A stretch of 60,000 nucleotides of DNA from Prorocentrum cordatum (GCA_963575745.1 CAUYUJ010015015.1:287121-347120), one strand, 5' to 3'; shown: positions 42,539 to 52,433, numbered from the stretch's first letter. Made by a program: numbers and translations. The notes: generated from the sequence alone by a model not told the origin.

Positions 42539-43866
42539 GTGCCATCAATGGTGTTGTCGGAGTCTGATGTTGGTGCGAGCTTAAAGATGCCGTGAGATAC
42601 GAAGCTAGTGACTTCCTTCTTGTCTGCTGCTTCGACCGCTGGCCAATGCGCGATGATCTCCTCTGGAGTGAGGATCTCGCTGCTAGATACGCTGAAACAC
42701 TCATCATCCTTGAAATCGTAGTAGAAACAGCGTGAGGTACGAAAGGGGCCTGGAACAACTAGTAGAGCCTCCTTCTCGTGCCAAGGTAAGGTGCCAGCTT
42801 GCTCGACTCGGGCTTGATGCAAGAGAAGCTCTGCATCATGAATTGCATGGTTCATGTAATCTGCTGCATAGTCATCGTGAACTTCATCGAATGAATACTC
42901 TGCTGGAGAAACCCACCAGATTGGGAATGGTGTAACATATCTGGAGACTTGAAGATCCTTGTGGTCGATGGTGTCGTCCAAAGAGCCCTCAGGATACTCG
43001 ATGGTCTTGTCAGGATCTTCAGTGGCAGGGTGTTCGCTCGCCTGGTTCTGATCTCCAGCTTCTGGGTATTCAATGGTACGATCCAGATCTCCAGCTCCTG
43101 CATCAGGTAGAGATGATACTTGCTGTGCTGGTGGCTGAGCTGTGTGTGAGTCATCTGGCACCTTCGGATAGCCTCCGTGGGAGGCAGCCTTCTCATCATC
43201 CCAGGATGAGCCACCTGGATTCGCCGACTTGGAGCCCTCTGGCCCCTTGACGGTCGGCTCACGCTCGCCTGAGACCTCCTCATCATTACTCGCATTCTGA
43301 CGGGGGTCGTGGCGACTCGGTGTGGCGTGTGGCCGTGATATTGCAGGCGAACTGGTCGCTGCTGGTGTAGATGCAGTAGGCTCTGATATCGGTAATATCG
43401 GCTGGGATGATGTTGAAGATGTTCTCGGCTGCTTCTCGCCTGGAGGTGATAGTATCGTAGATGTATCCGATCTCTTCTGACCTGTTGTAGCTCGTGGTGG
43501 TGAGGATGGTACCGTAGGCGGAGCAGAAGCAACCATTGGAGTGGCGACTCGGGGTACTGGAATGTCCTTCGGCCTTACAGGTCGCCCATCATCGTCCGGT
43601 AGTTGAATACGAACGCGAGTACGAGACCTATCTTGACCTTCTTCAGATGATACTGAACTCGACTCTGCGTCTACCTGCTCCTGTGCCATTGGTGATGCTA
43701 TCGGGGTCTCGGAGATTGCTAATTTTCTCGGTGTCCCAGCAAGTGGTGTCATAGGTATGGCACCGTCGGTGTGTCTGGAAGCTGTAGTCCTGGAGGAGGT
43801 GCCAGTGGAAATGGGAAGATAGGCGCTGCTGGAATCTGACTTGAGTGGGAAGGCGAGGCCTTCCAA
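42499..43866 (-). CDS. Copia polyprotein linker between integrase and RT (frameshifted)
   Basis: An open frame rich in Ser, Thr, Pro and acidic residues. It overlaps the integrase frame by 118 bp and the RT frame by 40 bp. It carries repeated acidic motifs of DKTIEYPE and DRTIEYPE type, and ends IFKLAPTSDSDNTIDGTW, which in copia leads into the RT. No catalytic motif is present; linkers of this kind are usual in copia polyproteins. Its separation by frame from both neighbours is most simply explained by two single-base indels in an ancestral single ORF. Confidence 0.75.
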   Translation of the reverse strand: MEGLAFPLKSDSSSAYLPISTGTSSRTTASRHTDGAIPMTPLAGTPRKLAISETPIASPMAQEQVDAESSSVSSEEGQDRSRTRVRIQLPDDDGRPVRPKDIPVPRVATPMVASAPPTVPSSPPRATTGQKRSDTSTILSPPGEKQPRTSSTSSQPILPISEPTASTPAATSSPAISRPHATPSRHDPRQNASNDEEVSGEREPTVKGPEGSKSANPGGSSWDDEKAASHGGYPKVPDDSHTAQPPAQQVSSLPDAGAGDLDRTIEYPEAGDQNQASEHPATEDPDKTIEYPEGSLDDTIDHKDLQVSRYVTPFPIWWVSPAEYSFDEVHDDYAADYMNHAIHDAELLLHQARVEQAGTLPWHEKEALLVVPGPFRTSRCFYYDFKDDECFSVSSSEILTPEEIIAHWPAVEAADKKEVTSFVSHGIFKLAPTSDSDNTIDGTWFGNGQIVQKDW

Positions 43867-46800
43867 GTCGCCGGTGCTGGAGGAACAACCACTGGTACTG
43901 CTGGTGCAGGAGGTGCCGGAGGTGCCGGCGGGTGTCCTGCTGCAACTTCTGATATCTGCGTCATTGGGCTGTCATTCGTCATGCTGACCTCTGGCGGCTG
44001 TATGCTGACCTTCGAAGGTTGTGAAGGTGCTGCTAGTTTTGTCCATGGTGGTGATGGCGGCCTTCTCGGCTGGTCTGGCGGCGTCTGATAGTCAGGCGCA
44101 GGCGGTATCGTAGATGGCGTCCCATCTGACCAAGGCCACGGTGAGGGCTGCCACATCATCTTGTTCTTTGGGTCCACGACGTCGTCCAGGTCGGGGGTGT
44201 GTTCGTAAGAGTCATTCTGCTCGTCCTGAACTTTGAAGAAATAGAACAACACATATGATGACTCAGACCATGGACCATGAGATGCCAAGGTGATGGCATT
44301 GACCGTCGCAAACTGCTTCACCACATAGTTGGATCGGACACTCCGATTCCACAAAACCAGGATGCATCGTCTTGCTGCAGGCACTGCCGTCGTACGCTTG
44401 CACTGAGTGCCCACCTGAATGCCACCAAGGTCCGATTCGAGAAACGTAGTGTTGGCTACCTGCTTGGCGACCTTGTAGATATGCGGCTCGTTCTCATAGA
44501 GGTCTGGAGGTACAATGATGTAGTGCCCTTCTGCCTCATTGAAGAACTTGCCGAAGATAAGCGGAGCGTTTGGTACCAGCTGCTCGACCAAACTCATAAG
44601 CTCAAAGACCAGTCGTGACTTGTCTTGGTCCGTCTTGTACTCAGTGTGTGTGTCTCCTTGTGTCAGCAGCCAAGTGAAACCCACATGAGGTCGTATATGT
44701 CGTAGTGGTACCAGCATCGGATATCCACGCCATGAAACAATCGCCTTGTTCTCGGGCATGTAATTCTTGATGAGATCTGCTGGTCCTCTCCATCCAGGGT
44801 CGTCTTTGGTGTCAGGCTCTCTCCACAAGTCCACCTTGGAGCCGTCCACCAACTTGGCTGCGTCCGCTGCGGTATGTTGCTGAACTCGTGTGTTGTGGGC
44901 CTTCGCGATCCTGTCTTCCACGATCGCGGCGCTGATGGCGTCCTTGGCGGCCATCCTGAGTCTGATGGAGGTCTCCACTGCATCGGGCACACTCTCGAGG
45001 ATACCCAGCTGCGCGACGAGGCCTGGGTTCTCATGATCATAGAGCTCTCGTGGTTGAACTCCAGTAAGTGCCGCTGCGGGAGTAGATCCGCCGTAGGAAA
45101 GAGACAGGTTCGTAGTCATGCAACATTCCTCGACGCAACGCTCTTTGCTGACATTCCATCCTTGCTTTTGTGCTGTAGCCCACAACTTCATACTGCCAAT
45201 ACGTAATATCTGGATTCGCCTCTCACACTTGGGCGCTGCAGTATGTCCCTGACTTCCGCCAAGGTCTCTGTTGATCGAGAAATGCTCGCACGCCTTGGAG
45301 ACCAGATCTGAGATGACCGCTCCTTCTTGATCTGAAACGAGCCACCACATAGGTCCAAAATATTTTATCCAGAGGTGGAAAGCGGTGTTCATCCAACAAT
45401 CTGCAGTCTTGTGATCGAGCCTTGTCGTGAGAGCGTAGCCGATGCATTCATCAACAAAGACCACGAACGTCATATCCCAGATAAACCAAAGGTCTGTCTG
45501 CACGCGGAAGTTGAAGTGAGGGCTCATCGTAACTCCATGTTGAGGTCGTGTTGGATGTCGGCGCCAGTCCATACAATCTTTGCACATCTTAGGTATAACC
45601 TGAAATACCAGGGTAAGAACCTCCGTGCCGAAACCTCCTCGCCGAAGAAACCGAATCATATCATCACGTGGGGCATGCCAGAACTTGATATGGAGGCCAA
45701 GAATGATCTTCTGCTTCTCGATGGTGCTGATCGAAGGGTCGTTCAGCTTGCCACGAATCTTGGCAAAGTCGAAACTCGGTTCGATGTAGTCCGGCAGCTC
45801 AACTACCTTAGGGTCCTCATAGGGTTCCAGTGTCCTTGGATCTGTTTTCCGTTTCAAGGCTTTCCTAGGAGGTCGTGATCCTTGAGGTACAGGAGGAGGT
45901 GCGGGAGGAGGATCCCCAGTGTCTGCATCATCATCTGCATCTTCTGGTAGTATTGGTTGATCGTCACCTGCACCGTCTGGTTCAGGCGCTGGAGCTGGCG
46001 GCTCAGCAAGTACTGGGCCTGCCGGTGGTGCTGGGTGTGCTGCTGCTGCTGCTGGTCCTGCTGCTGCTGGTGCTGCTGCTGCTGGTGCTGGAACTCCTCC
46101 TGGTGGGACAGTTGATGATCCACCAGCTCGAAGAGGATCGAAACGACAGCCTTTGACCTTTGTGTGCGGCAGTGTGTCCACCTGTTGGCCATCGGGACCG
46201 ACCTTCTTAGCTCCATGCTTGCACCGTTCGCATGTCCAGCCAACAAAGTGAGACTGGCTCCTGCCGAAACGCTGAACGTTCGAGCCGATGTTGTGCTGCA
46301 CCGTGTCATTGCCGATGTGTGTAGCAACGTCCATGAGCAGGGCCAAACAGAACAACCAAGGATATACTGCCGAAAGTGCTGTGCGGTGGATAGATCCAAC
46401 TCTGCCCTGCAAGATGCCGTGGTCCTTGCACTTGTTCTCGCCTTTGCACTGTCGTACTGAATGTTGGAGTCGAATGCCAGTCGTCAAGAGAGCCGTTGCC
46501 TTCTGTGTAGGTAGGCCCGTCTCGTCGATCGCGCCAAACTGACATTGATCAGTGTGGTACCTTTTGTTGTCACCCTGGGTGAACGATGGTGACTCGGTAA
46601 CCTTCTTGAGCGGGCTCTTGCTGAATATCGAGGAAGACCGAGGGTTCTCGGCGATAGATGCCTCATCCCGCTCCTGGTCGTCGTCCATGTGCTGAGCTAC
46701 CCAGTCCAAAGTCGATCCTTCTGCTTGTCGGGCTTTGTCGCGTTTATCTGGAGGTGATCGATTTGACTGAACAGACCAAGGAGCACATCGCGGGGACCAG

Positions 46801-49583
46801 TAGTGAACACGGACACCCAGTTCTTGTTTGCACTGATCCAGTAGGCGTCGATGTTCAGGCTGCTTCAAGTCCCATCCATATCTGTAGTCCACGGGGAAGG
46901 CGATCTTGAGACCCACAGCTGCTCCGGCTGCCGAGAGGCGGCCAGATCCACTCATGCCTTCTTGCAGGCAAAGAGGGGCACCGTGAAGATAGCGCTTCAT
47001 GACAGTCGTCCACTGACGAACGTTGTCCGGCGTGATAACCACACAGCCTGTGAAAGTGTAGAATTCTTCTGGCATTGCACGATATTCATGAGCTAGTCGC
47101 TTTGAGTGCTCTTCCATATGTCGAGGCCAGTGATCACCTTCATAAACAAAACCTTCGGTCATGTTCCAAGCCTTGAAGTAGTCCAGGTCATGGTGCTTCG
47201 TGATTTTGCTGTATGATGGCCAATCGCATGTCGGTGTCCATTGCACGCTGATCTCTGTTGTCTTAGGGGGTGCTGAGGAACTGCGAGTTGGCGTAGTACT
47301 GCTTCCCGTTCTCGAGGCCTGACCATGGAGCTGAATGGATGCCTTATCTTCGGTAATCCGATGACCGAAGATGTTGCGACAATAGTTCCGAACTGCATCC
47401 TTTAGACTATCTTCTTCAACATTGGCTTGACCGAACTTCCCGATGGGTAAGAGGTAGTCACCACTGTCCGTGAGAAAGACGCGAATAAAGTATGCCTTCT
47501 TCTTGCCATTCGGGACAGAAACGTTCAAGACCAGAACTCCATCATGATTGTCAAGAATATCGCAGAAGAGGGCGGCCGAGTACTGCAACAAGGATGAGTT
47601 GGGAAGTAACCCAGGACACTTGGAGCCAGTACCGCCCATCAGATCTGCCTTGAACGTAATATCACTGCATCCACGAACTCCGATCGGCATCGTCGCAACT
47701 GCCAGTCCAGGGTCTGACTGGCCGTCGATGCCTGAGAAGGTGCTGGTGCTGGGTTCGAGCTCGTACTGAAGGCCTGCGCTCTTCAAGTGCTGCTTGACAA
47801 AGTCCTTCATCGTGTCCGTGCCCATGATGCCAGCTGCGGCTCCTGGATCCACGATAAGACCTGCTACCTCCTTGCCACGAACAGTGTGCATCGTGCTGAA
47901 GTCTTGAGCGGGGCTGTCCGTTGTCATGAAGATGCCGCGCTTGATCTGCCCATAGCCAATGCCAGTGTCCATGGGAGTGTTGTTGTTGACGGTCTCCTCG
48001 ACCTCCGGCGGAGGCCTGAAGCGTTGAGGGTCTTCTTTGTCATCATCATCATCTGCTTCAGGTGGTGGCCGGAAACGGTGAGGATCACCATCGTCGCCAT
48101 CATCATCTTGTGAAAATTTCAACGGCGTCATAGGAGGTAGTTCCATCTGAATGGCTGGGGTCTTCGGGAGAGTGTCTGAAAGCAACTCGAAAGAGCCCGT
48201 CGTTACAGACGTTCCTCCTGGCGTCGGGAAGTGAACATCAAGAGGCGTCGTCGGCACAGATGCTGGCGATGCTGCAAATATTCCAGGCTTCGGAGCGGCC
48301 CAGGAGAAATACTGGTGATAGCTGCCCGTCTGGGTGAAGTATGCTGAACCATCATCGTAGTTGCTGCCATAGCCAAACTCCGAAGAATCATCATACCATT
48401 CGCCATCATCGCCGTAAAAACCACCTTTTGATCGGGACTTGCCCTTTCGACTCTTACCTTTCCGACTTTTGCCACGTCCTTTGCTTTTACCTTTGCTCGA
48501 AGAGGAGGAAGGGAAAGAGGAACTCTTGCCCTTGCTCTTGCCCTTGTCTTTGGAGCTGGAGGTTCCTGATCCGTTGAGCGGGCAATCCGATGTGCGATGA
48601 AACTTTGACCCACATCTTGTGCATCCTTCACCTTTCCCGCTCGTGGGGAAACGATTGCCTTTTCCACGTCCTTTACCGTGATGTTCATCATGTTGAGCTG
48701 TGCCGTCATCTGCTGCGGGAAGGTATTGAGACCAATCTCCTGATTGCTGCTCATCATCATCTGTCCATTTGTAGTCATAATCGTCCTCATAGCCGTACCA
48801 GGAACTCCATTCATCATATCCGTCGTTCCAGTTCCAACTATCATCTTGCCATTCATCATCATGATGTCCGTAATGCTGCTTGATCATCTCGGGAATTGAC
48901 GATCCACTATTCTGCTCTGCATGGGCCATCCGCTGCAATATCGTCATCAGATCCTCGAAGCGAGCCAAGTTGCCGTCGAGCTTGAGCTTGATGTCGTCCT
49001 TCAGCCGGTCGCTGAGGCCGGATGTCCTCAAGAGGAGGTAGGACTTTCCCACATTGTTTATCTCAAGCCCACTGTTCTGATGCGCCTCATCGTAAGTCAT
49101 GCGCCACATGGTGAGGTAGTCACTCAAACTCATGTTGCCCCGGTGATGGAGAAAGAACGCGTCCAGAGATTGGATATTCATCTCCTGCTCCTGCATGCCG
49201 AACTCTCGCTGCAGGGCCTGAAGAAGGAGGGTCGCTCCTGCGGGCTCGGCGGGAAACTGCTGTCCAACACTATTCTGCCAAGCCTCATGACTCGGCTGAG
49301 CTAACAGTTCATCACCAATCATCTCTCTGACCAAGCCCGTCGATAAATCCAGGCGCTGCTCCTTCAAGTTGTTGGCGATCTGGAATGCTGCACCCTTCAG
49401 TCTGCCGGCCATGGCCGGTCCAGTGGCGCTCTCGGAGATGTCCGTCTGGCGCCACCACAGGCGCAACAGCTGGGTATACCGTCGTAGAGGATATTTTGGA
49501 AGTCCGACTCGCCAACCTGGAGGTACACTCTTCGTGAAGGTGTCAAGGGCCAGGCCGGACTCCGTATGTGTGTCTTGTGCCAT
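43749..49583 (-). CDS. gag-pol: Copia Gag-protease-methyltransferase-like-integrase polyprotein
   Basis: The start is taken at MAQDTHTESG (49583) because the frame upstream of it begins inside the primer-binding site. Numbering from there: a Gag region with a ladder of helices (about 1-235), then an acidic and Trp-rich stretch; a zinc knuckle C321-x2-C-x4-H-x4-C334 followed by a Lys/Gly/Ser-rich tail; a retropepsin-like LIVDPGAAAG with D579 (DPGA in place of DTGA/DSGA); a methyltransferase-like region at 890-1065; an Ala/Pro-rich linker; the integrase zinc site H1298-x4-H-x30-C-x2-C1337; and a catalytic triad D1364, D1418, E1454 (D-x35-E). Gag packages RNA, protease cuts the polyprotein, and integrase joins the cDNA to host DNA. 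It ends at 43749 in a Pro-rich linker, beyond which the next frame continues. Confidence 0.9.
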   Translation of the reverse strand: MAQDTHTESGLALDTFTKSVPPGWRVGLPKYPLRRYTQLLRLWWRQTDISESATGPAMAGRLKGAAFQIANNLKEQRLDLSTGLVREMIGDELLAQPSHEAWQNSVGQQFPAEPAGATLLLQALQREFGMQEQEMNIQSLDAFFLHHRGNMSLSDYLTMWRMTYDEAHQNSGLEINNVGKSYLLLRTSGLSDRLKDDIKLKLDGNLARFEDLMTILQRMAHAEQNSGSSIPEMIKQHYGHHDDEWQDDSWNWNDGYDEWSSWYGYEDDYDYKWTDDDEQQSGDWSQYLPAADDGTAQHDEHHGKGRGKGNRFPTSGKGEGCTRCGSKFHRTSDCPLNGSGTSSSKDKGKSKGKSSSFPSSSSSKGKSKGRGKSRKGKSRKGKSRSKGGFYGDDGEWYDDSSEFGYGSNYDDGSAYFTQTGSYHQYFSWAAPKPGIFAASPASVPTTPLDVHFPTPGGTSVTTGSFELLSDTLPKTPAIQMELPPMTPLKFSQDDDGDDGDPHRFRPPPEADDDDDKEDPQRFRPPPEVEETVNNNTPMDTGIGYGQIKRGIFMTTDSPAQDFSTMHTVRGKEVAGLIVDPGAAAGIMGTDTMKDFVKQHLKSAGLQYELEPSTSTFSGIDGQSDPGLAVATMPIGVRGCSDITFKADLMGGTGSKCPGLLPNSSLLQYSAALFCDILDNHDGVLVLNVSVPNGKKKAYFIRVFLTDSGDYLLPIGKFGQANVEEDSLKDAVRNYCRNIFGHRITEDKASIQLHGQASRTGSSTTPTRSSSAPPKTTEISVQWTPTCDWPSYSKITKHHDLDYFKAWNMTEGFVYEGDHWPRHMEEHSKRLAHEYRAMPEEFYTFTGCVVITPDNVRQWTTVMKRYLHGAPLCLQEGMSGSGRLSAAGAAVGLKIAFPVDYRYGWDLKQPEHRRLLDQCKQELGVRVHYWSPRCAPWSVQSNRSPPDKRDKARQAEGSTLDWVAQHMDDDQERDEASIAENPRSSSIFSKSPLKKVTESPSFTQGDNKRYHTDQCQFGAIDETGLPTQKATALLTTGIRLQHSVRQCKGENKCKDHGILQGRVGSIHRTALSAVYPWLFCLALLMDVATHIGNDTVQHNIGSNVQRFGRSQSHFVGWTCERCKHGAKKVGPDGQQVDTLPHTKVKGCRFDPLRAGGSSTVPPGGVPAPAAAAPAAAGPAAAAAHPAPPAGPVLAEPPAPAPEPDGAGDDQPILPEDADDDADTGDPPPAPPPVPQGSRPPRKALKRKTDPRTLEPYEDPKVVELPDYIEPSFDFAKIRGKLNDPSISTIEKQKIILGLHIKFWHAPRDDMIRFLRRGGFGTEVLTLVFQVIPKMCKDCMDWRRHPTRPQHGVTMSPHFNFRVQTDLWFIWDMTFVVFVDECIGYALTTRLDHKTADCWMNTAFHLWIKYFGPMWWLVSDQEGAVISDLVSKACEHFSINRDLGGSQGHTAAPKCERRIQILRIGSMKLWATAQKQGWNVSKERCVEECCMTTNLSLSYGGSTPAAALTGVQPRELYDHENPGLVAQLGILESVPDAVETSIRLRMAAKDAISAAIVEDRIAKAHNTRVQQHTAADAAKLVDGSKVDLWREPDTKDDPGWRGPADLIKNYMPENKAIVSWRGYPMLVPLRHIRPHVGFTWLLTQGDTHTEYKTDQDKSRLVFELMSLVEQLVPNAPLIFGKFFNEAEGHYIIVPPDLYENEPHIYKVAKQVANTTFLESDLGGIQVGTQCKRTTAVPAARRCILVLWNRSVRSNYVVKQFATVNAITLASHGPWSESSYVLFYFFKVQDEQNDSYEHTPDLDDVVDPKNKMMWQPSPWPWSDGTPSTIPPAPDYQTPPDQPRRPPSPPWTKLAAPSQPSKVSIQPPEVSMTNDSPMTQISEVAAGHPPAPPAPPAPAVPVVVPPAPATWKASPSHSSQIPAAPIFPFPLAPPPGLQLPDTPTVPYL
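46390..46916 (-). other. C5-methyltransferase-like domain inside the copia polyprotein
   Basis: Polyprotein residues about 890-1065 read FPVDYRYGWDL, then YWSPRCAPWS (like motif IV PPC-x-x-FS, with the candidate catalytic Cys933), then SIAENPRSSSIF (like motif VI, ENP for ENV), then HTDQCQFGA (like the QFG of motif VIII). Order and spacing fit a C5 DNA methyltransferase fold. The residues are non-canonical, so it may be catalytically inactive. Confidence 0.5.
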
Positions 49584-49838
49584 CGCTCCAAGAAGTAGGA
49601 GGAATAACAGAAATAGGATTACCTCGTAGATATAGTCAAGGATGATGCACTGCGCGCGAATTATGATCCTCGGGCCGTCGTAGTAATTCTGAAGCACGGC
49701 CCTGGAGAAGCGGTTGGAGAAACTCGCGATGGCGAAGTTGTAGTATATGAATCTGCACGTCTCGGCCTGGCGGGGCGGCGGCGCTATGGCGGCGGCGGAG
49801 GCCAAACAAGACAGCGAAGCACGTCTACACGCTACCAA

Positions 49839-49971
49839 AGTTGGTTTCTCAGACTTGAGCCAGTACGTGACATACGTTCACTGCTCATCTATCCATGTTT
49901 GCTCTAAGCTTGCAACGTGAAACACAAGTAACAGTAGTCTAACGAGGTCTGTACACCCAAATCTTTACTCT
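49839..49971 (-). repeat. Copia 5' LTR (133 bp)
   Basis: Partner of 40615-40747 with four mismatches. It should hold the element's promoter on minus. The outer edge abuts CCCCCT microsatellite units. Confidence 0.85.
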
Positions 49972-50325
49972 CCCCCTCCCACTCCCCCTCCCCCTCCCCC
50001 TCCCCTCCCCCTCCCCCTCCCCCTCCTCCTCCTCCTCCTCCTCCTCCTCCTCCTCCTCCTCCTCCTCCTCCTCCTCCTCCCTCCTCCCCCCCCCCTCCCC
50101 CTCCCCTCCTCCCTCCTCCTTCTCCTCCTCCTCCTCCTCCTCTCCTCCTCCTTCCTCCTCCTCGCCTCCTCCTCCCTCCTCCTCGTCCTCGTCCTCCTCT
50201 CTCTCCTCCTCCTCCTCCTCCTCCCCTCCTCCTCCTCCTCCTCCGCCTCCTCCTCCTCTCCTCCTCCTCCTCCTCTCCTCCTCCTCCTCCTCCTCCTCCT
50301 CCTCCTCCTCCTCCTCCTCCTCGGT
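49972..50325. repeat. (CCCCCT)n/(CTC)n microsatellite
   Basis: Continues the microsatellite interrupted by the copia element: CCCCCT units first, then CTC units to about 50325. Confidence 0.95.
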
Positions 50326-51660
50326 GGGTGGAGTGTGGGCGGGGGGGCGGGGGGGGAGGGCCGAGGGGGAGGAGGAGCTCGGCGGCGAGCGAGGGGGGGG
50401 TCTCATTCCCCATCCACCGCTGTAGAAGAGAAGGAGCCCCCCTGTTGAAGGACGAGCGCGCTGGGTGAGTCTACTGCTCGGGCGAGGCCCCGCCCTGCAC
50501 AGGATTGTAGCCCTCCATCTCTCGAGCTGAACGAAACGCTAAGAGAAAGGATGGTCAAGGCCATGGAAACATGCAGCGATAGCCCTGGCTTGAAGAGGAT
50601 GTGCCCTCCATCCGTGTCCAGAGTAAATGCTCGACACTTTGTCAGAGAAGTGTTCGTCCTGACACTAGCGGCATCCTCAAACATAAACCTCGTGCTGAGA
50701 AGGAGTTGACCTCCATCCGCTCAACTGTTGCACAATTAGGAACTCTGGGTCACAGCATGCGAGAGGAAGTCTCCAGCGAGAGCCGCATTTGGAGACTCGA
50801 GGAGGGGCAGGGGGGGGCTTAGCAGGAAGAGGGACGGAGAAGGAGAAAGAGGCGGAGGACAGAAGGGGGAGGGGGGGAGTGCTGTGAGGGGAGTGCTCCA
50901 GATGGCTTTCCTGGAGCCTGGGGCGTGACATGGCTGCGGCTGCGGGGTGCGGCGCACCACGGGCCACCCCGACCTCCTGGCCCGCGGCGCGCGAAGACCG
51001 AGGCGCGCCTACCTTCGCGCGCTCGCGCCGCCCCCCGGGGCTGAGAAGCACGGCTCTCTCCGGGACCAGACCCCGCGAAGCGCGGAGCGCGGCCACCTCT
51101 CTCGCGCCGATTGGCTGCGGCCCTGGCGCCGAGTGGAGGCGAGCGCCCCTGGACGCCGCGGAGGCCTGGCGCGGGAGGGAGGTCCGGCTTCCGGACGTTT
51201 CCGTCCGCTCTGGGCGGCTTCCCGGCCCCCGGACGACCTCCGACTGCTGCGCCTCACCGAGAGCGTCCTGGGCCGTGCCCGAGCCGCCCCGAGCGGCTGC
51301 CAGGCGCACCCCGAGAGCCAGCCCCCTCCTCCCGCCCTGGGGGGTGGCCTCGGCCCTCGGCGCCGAAGAGACCAGCTGAGGTCTCCCGACCCCCCCCCCC
51401 CTCCATGACAGGAGGGAAGGGGGCGATGGATGGGCAGGATGGGCAGGGCAAGTTGAGGTCTCTCCCCCCTCCTCCATGATGGGAGGGAAGGGAGCGATGG
51501 ATGGGTAGGATGGGCAGGACCGGAAGACGACGATGGTGTCGTGGTACGATTGGCTCGGAATAGACATATCGTGGGGGACATTCTGGCGCGCGGGGGGGGG
51601 CCCGCGGTTCTCTGAAGTCCGCGAGGAACAGTCCGAGGCATCGGACATACTGCACATACT
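50326..51660. other. Unassigned GC-rich intergenic DNA with a local duplication
   Basis: 50765-50805 contains one 41-bp-family-like unit (GAAGTCTCCAGCGAGAGCCG). About 51377-51450 and 51453-51518 are a tandem duplicate (ATGGGCAGGATGGGCAGG type). 50930-51660 is open in several frames on both strands because of composition. No domain is recognised. Confidence 0.4.
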
Positions 51661-51662
51661 GG

Positions 51663-51837
51663 AACGTAGCATCAGGTCGGGCATGTCCCCCTACAGACGA
51701 TTTGGAAGAAAACCTGAAAATAGTAAAAAAATGCTAATAAAAGATCCGAAAAATCGAAAAATCGTCCCCGTGCAATCTTTTTGGCTATTTTTGAACATTC
51801 CTCCTGTAGAGGAACGTGCCCGACTTAAACGTAGCAT
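51663..51837. mobile_element. Mutator-like MITE with 10-bp direct repeats
   Basis: AACGTAGCAT occurs at 51663-51672 and 51828-51837 as a candidate target-site duplication. Inside it, GTCGGGCATGTCCCCCTACA (51676-51695) and its inverted partner at 51804-51824 match at 18 of 21 positions. The ~155-bp body is AT-rich in a GC-rich setting and has no coding capacity. A 9-10-bp duplication fits Mutator-like elements. Confidence 0.65.
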
Positions 51838-52433
51838 GATCATGGCTTCTTGCTCCTCCGTGACAGGATAGGCGCCGATGCCGCTCCTCAAGTGTGCGCG
51901 GGCACGGGGTTCGCCTCCTGAGAAGGTCTCCCCCCCCTCCTCTGGCATGGAAGGAGGAGGCCAGGGGTGGGGAGGCCTCCTCCTCCTCCTCCTCCTCCTC
52001 CTTCTCCTACACCTCCTGCCGCCCGCCTGATCTCAGTCTCTGAGCCCGCCTTCTTGTTCTGCCACCCGGCCTGATCTCAGTCCGTCTCGAGGCCACCTCT
52101 GTGGTGAGCCGTCCAGCGCTCTCCCGATGTCCGCCGGCCGCGCACGCCTGGGAGATGAACGCCCTCTTCCGGAGTGTGAAGGCCAGCGACGTCGACATGC
52201 CGAGGCTCAGGAGACGGAAAGGTACTGATAGCGCTACCCGTCGTTCCTACTCCTGCCTTTTTGGGCCTCCTGGGAGGCCCTTGTCGCCACGGCTAGATTC
52301 GCCTCCTCTCGAAGACGGTGTCAGTTTGCACACGTCCCCCCAGTCGAAGATGCTGGTGGCGGAGCGCACAGGTGGATCCTTGCCACCCCTTCTTCGCCCT
52401 GCCGCCTCACGAGGGATCCAGGATCCTCCTCAT
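51838..52433. other. Unassigned sequence
   Basis: A short CTC run lies at 51978-52003. A plus frame at about 52101-52430 is open but matches nothing recognised. Confidence 0.35.

Larger units (their letters stand above)
40615..49971 (-). mobile_element. Ty1/copia LTR retrotransposon, nearly full length (9.36 kb)
   Basis: Two 133-bp LTRs enclose gag - protease - methyltransferase-like - integrase - RT - RNase H, which is the copia order. TGGTAGC (minus, 49837-49831) directly follows the 5' LTR and fits a primer-binding site for initiator Met-tRNA (3' end GCTACCA). LTR identity of 129/133 suggests a fairly recent insertion. The element sits inside a C/T-rich microsatellite that continues on both sides, which hides any target-site duplication. 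Two frame changes separate three open frames, so this copy may not be active as read. Confidence 0.9.

Noticed and set aside
50930-51660. Overlapping open frames of 110-335 codons on both strands
   Set aside because: Very GC-rich DNA with few stops; peptides are Arg/Pro/Ser-rich in every frame and no domain is visible.
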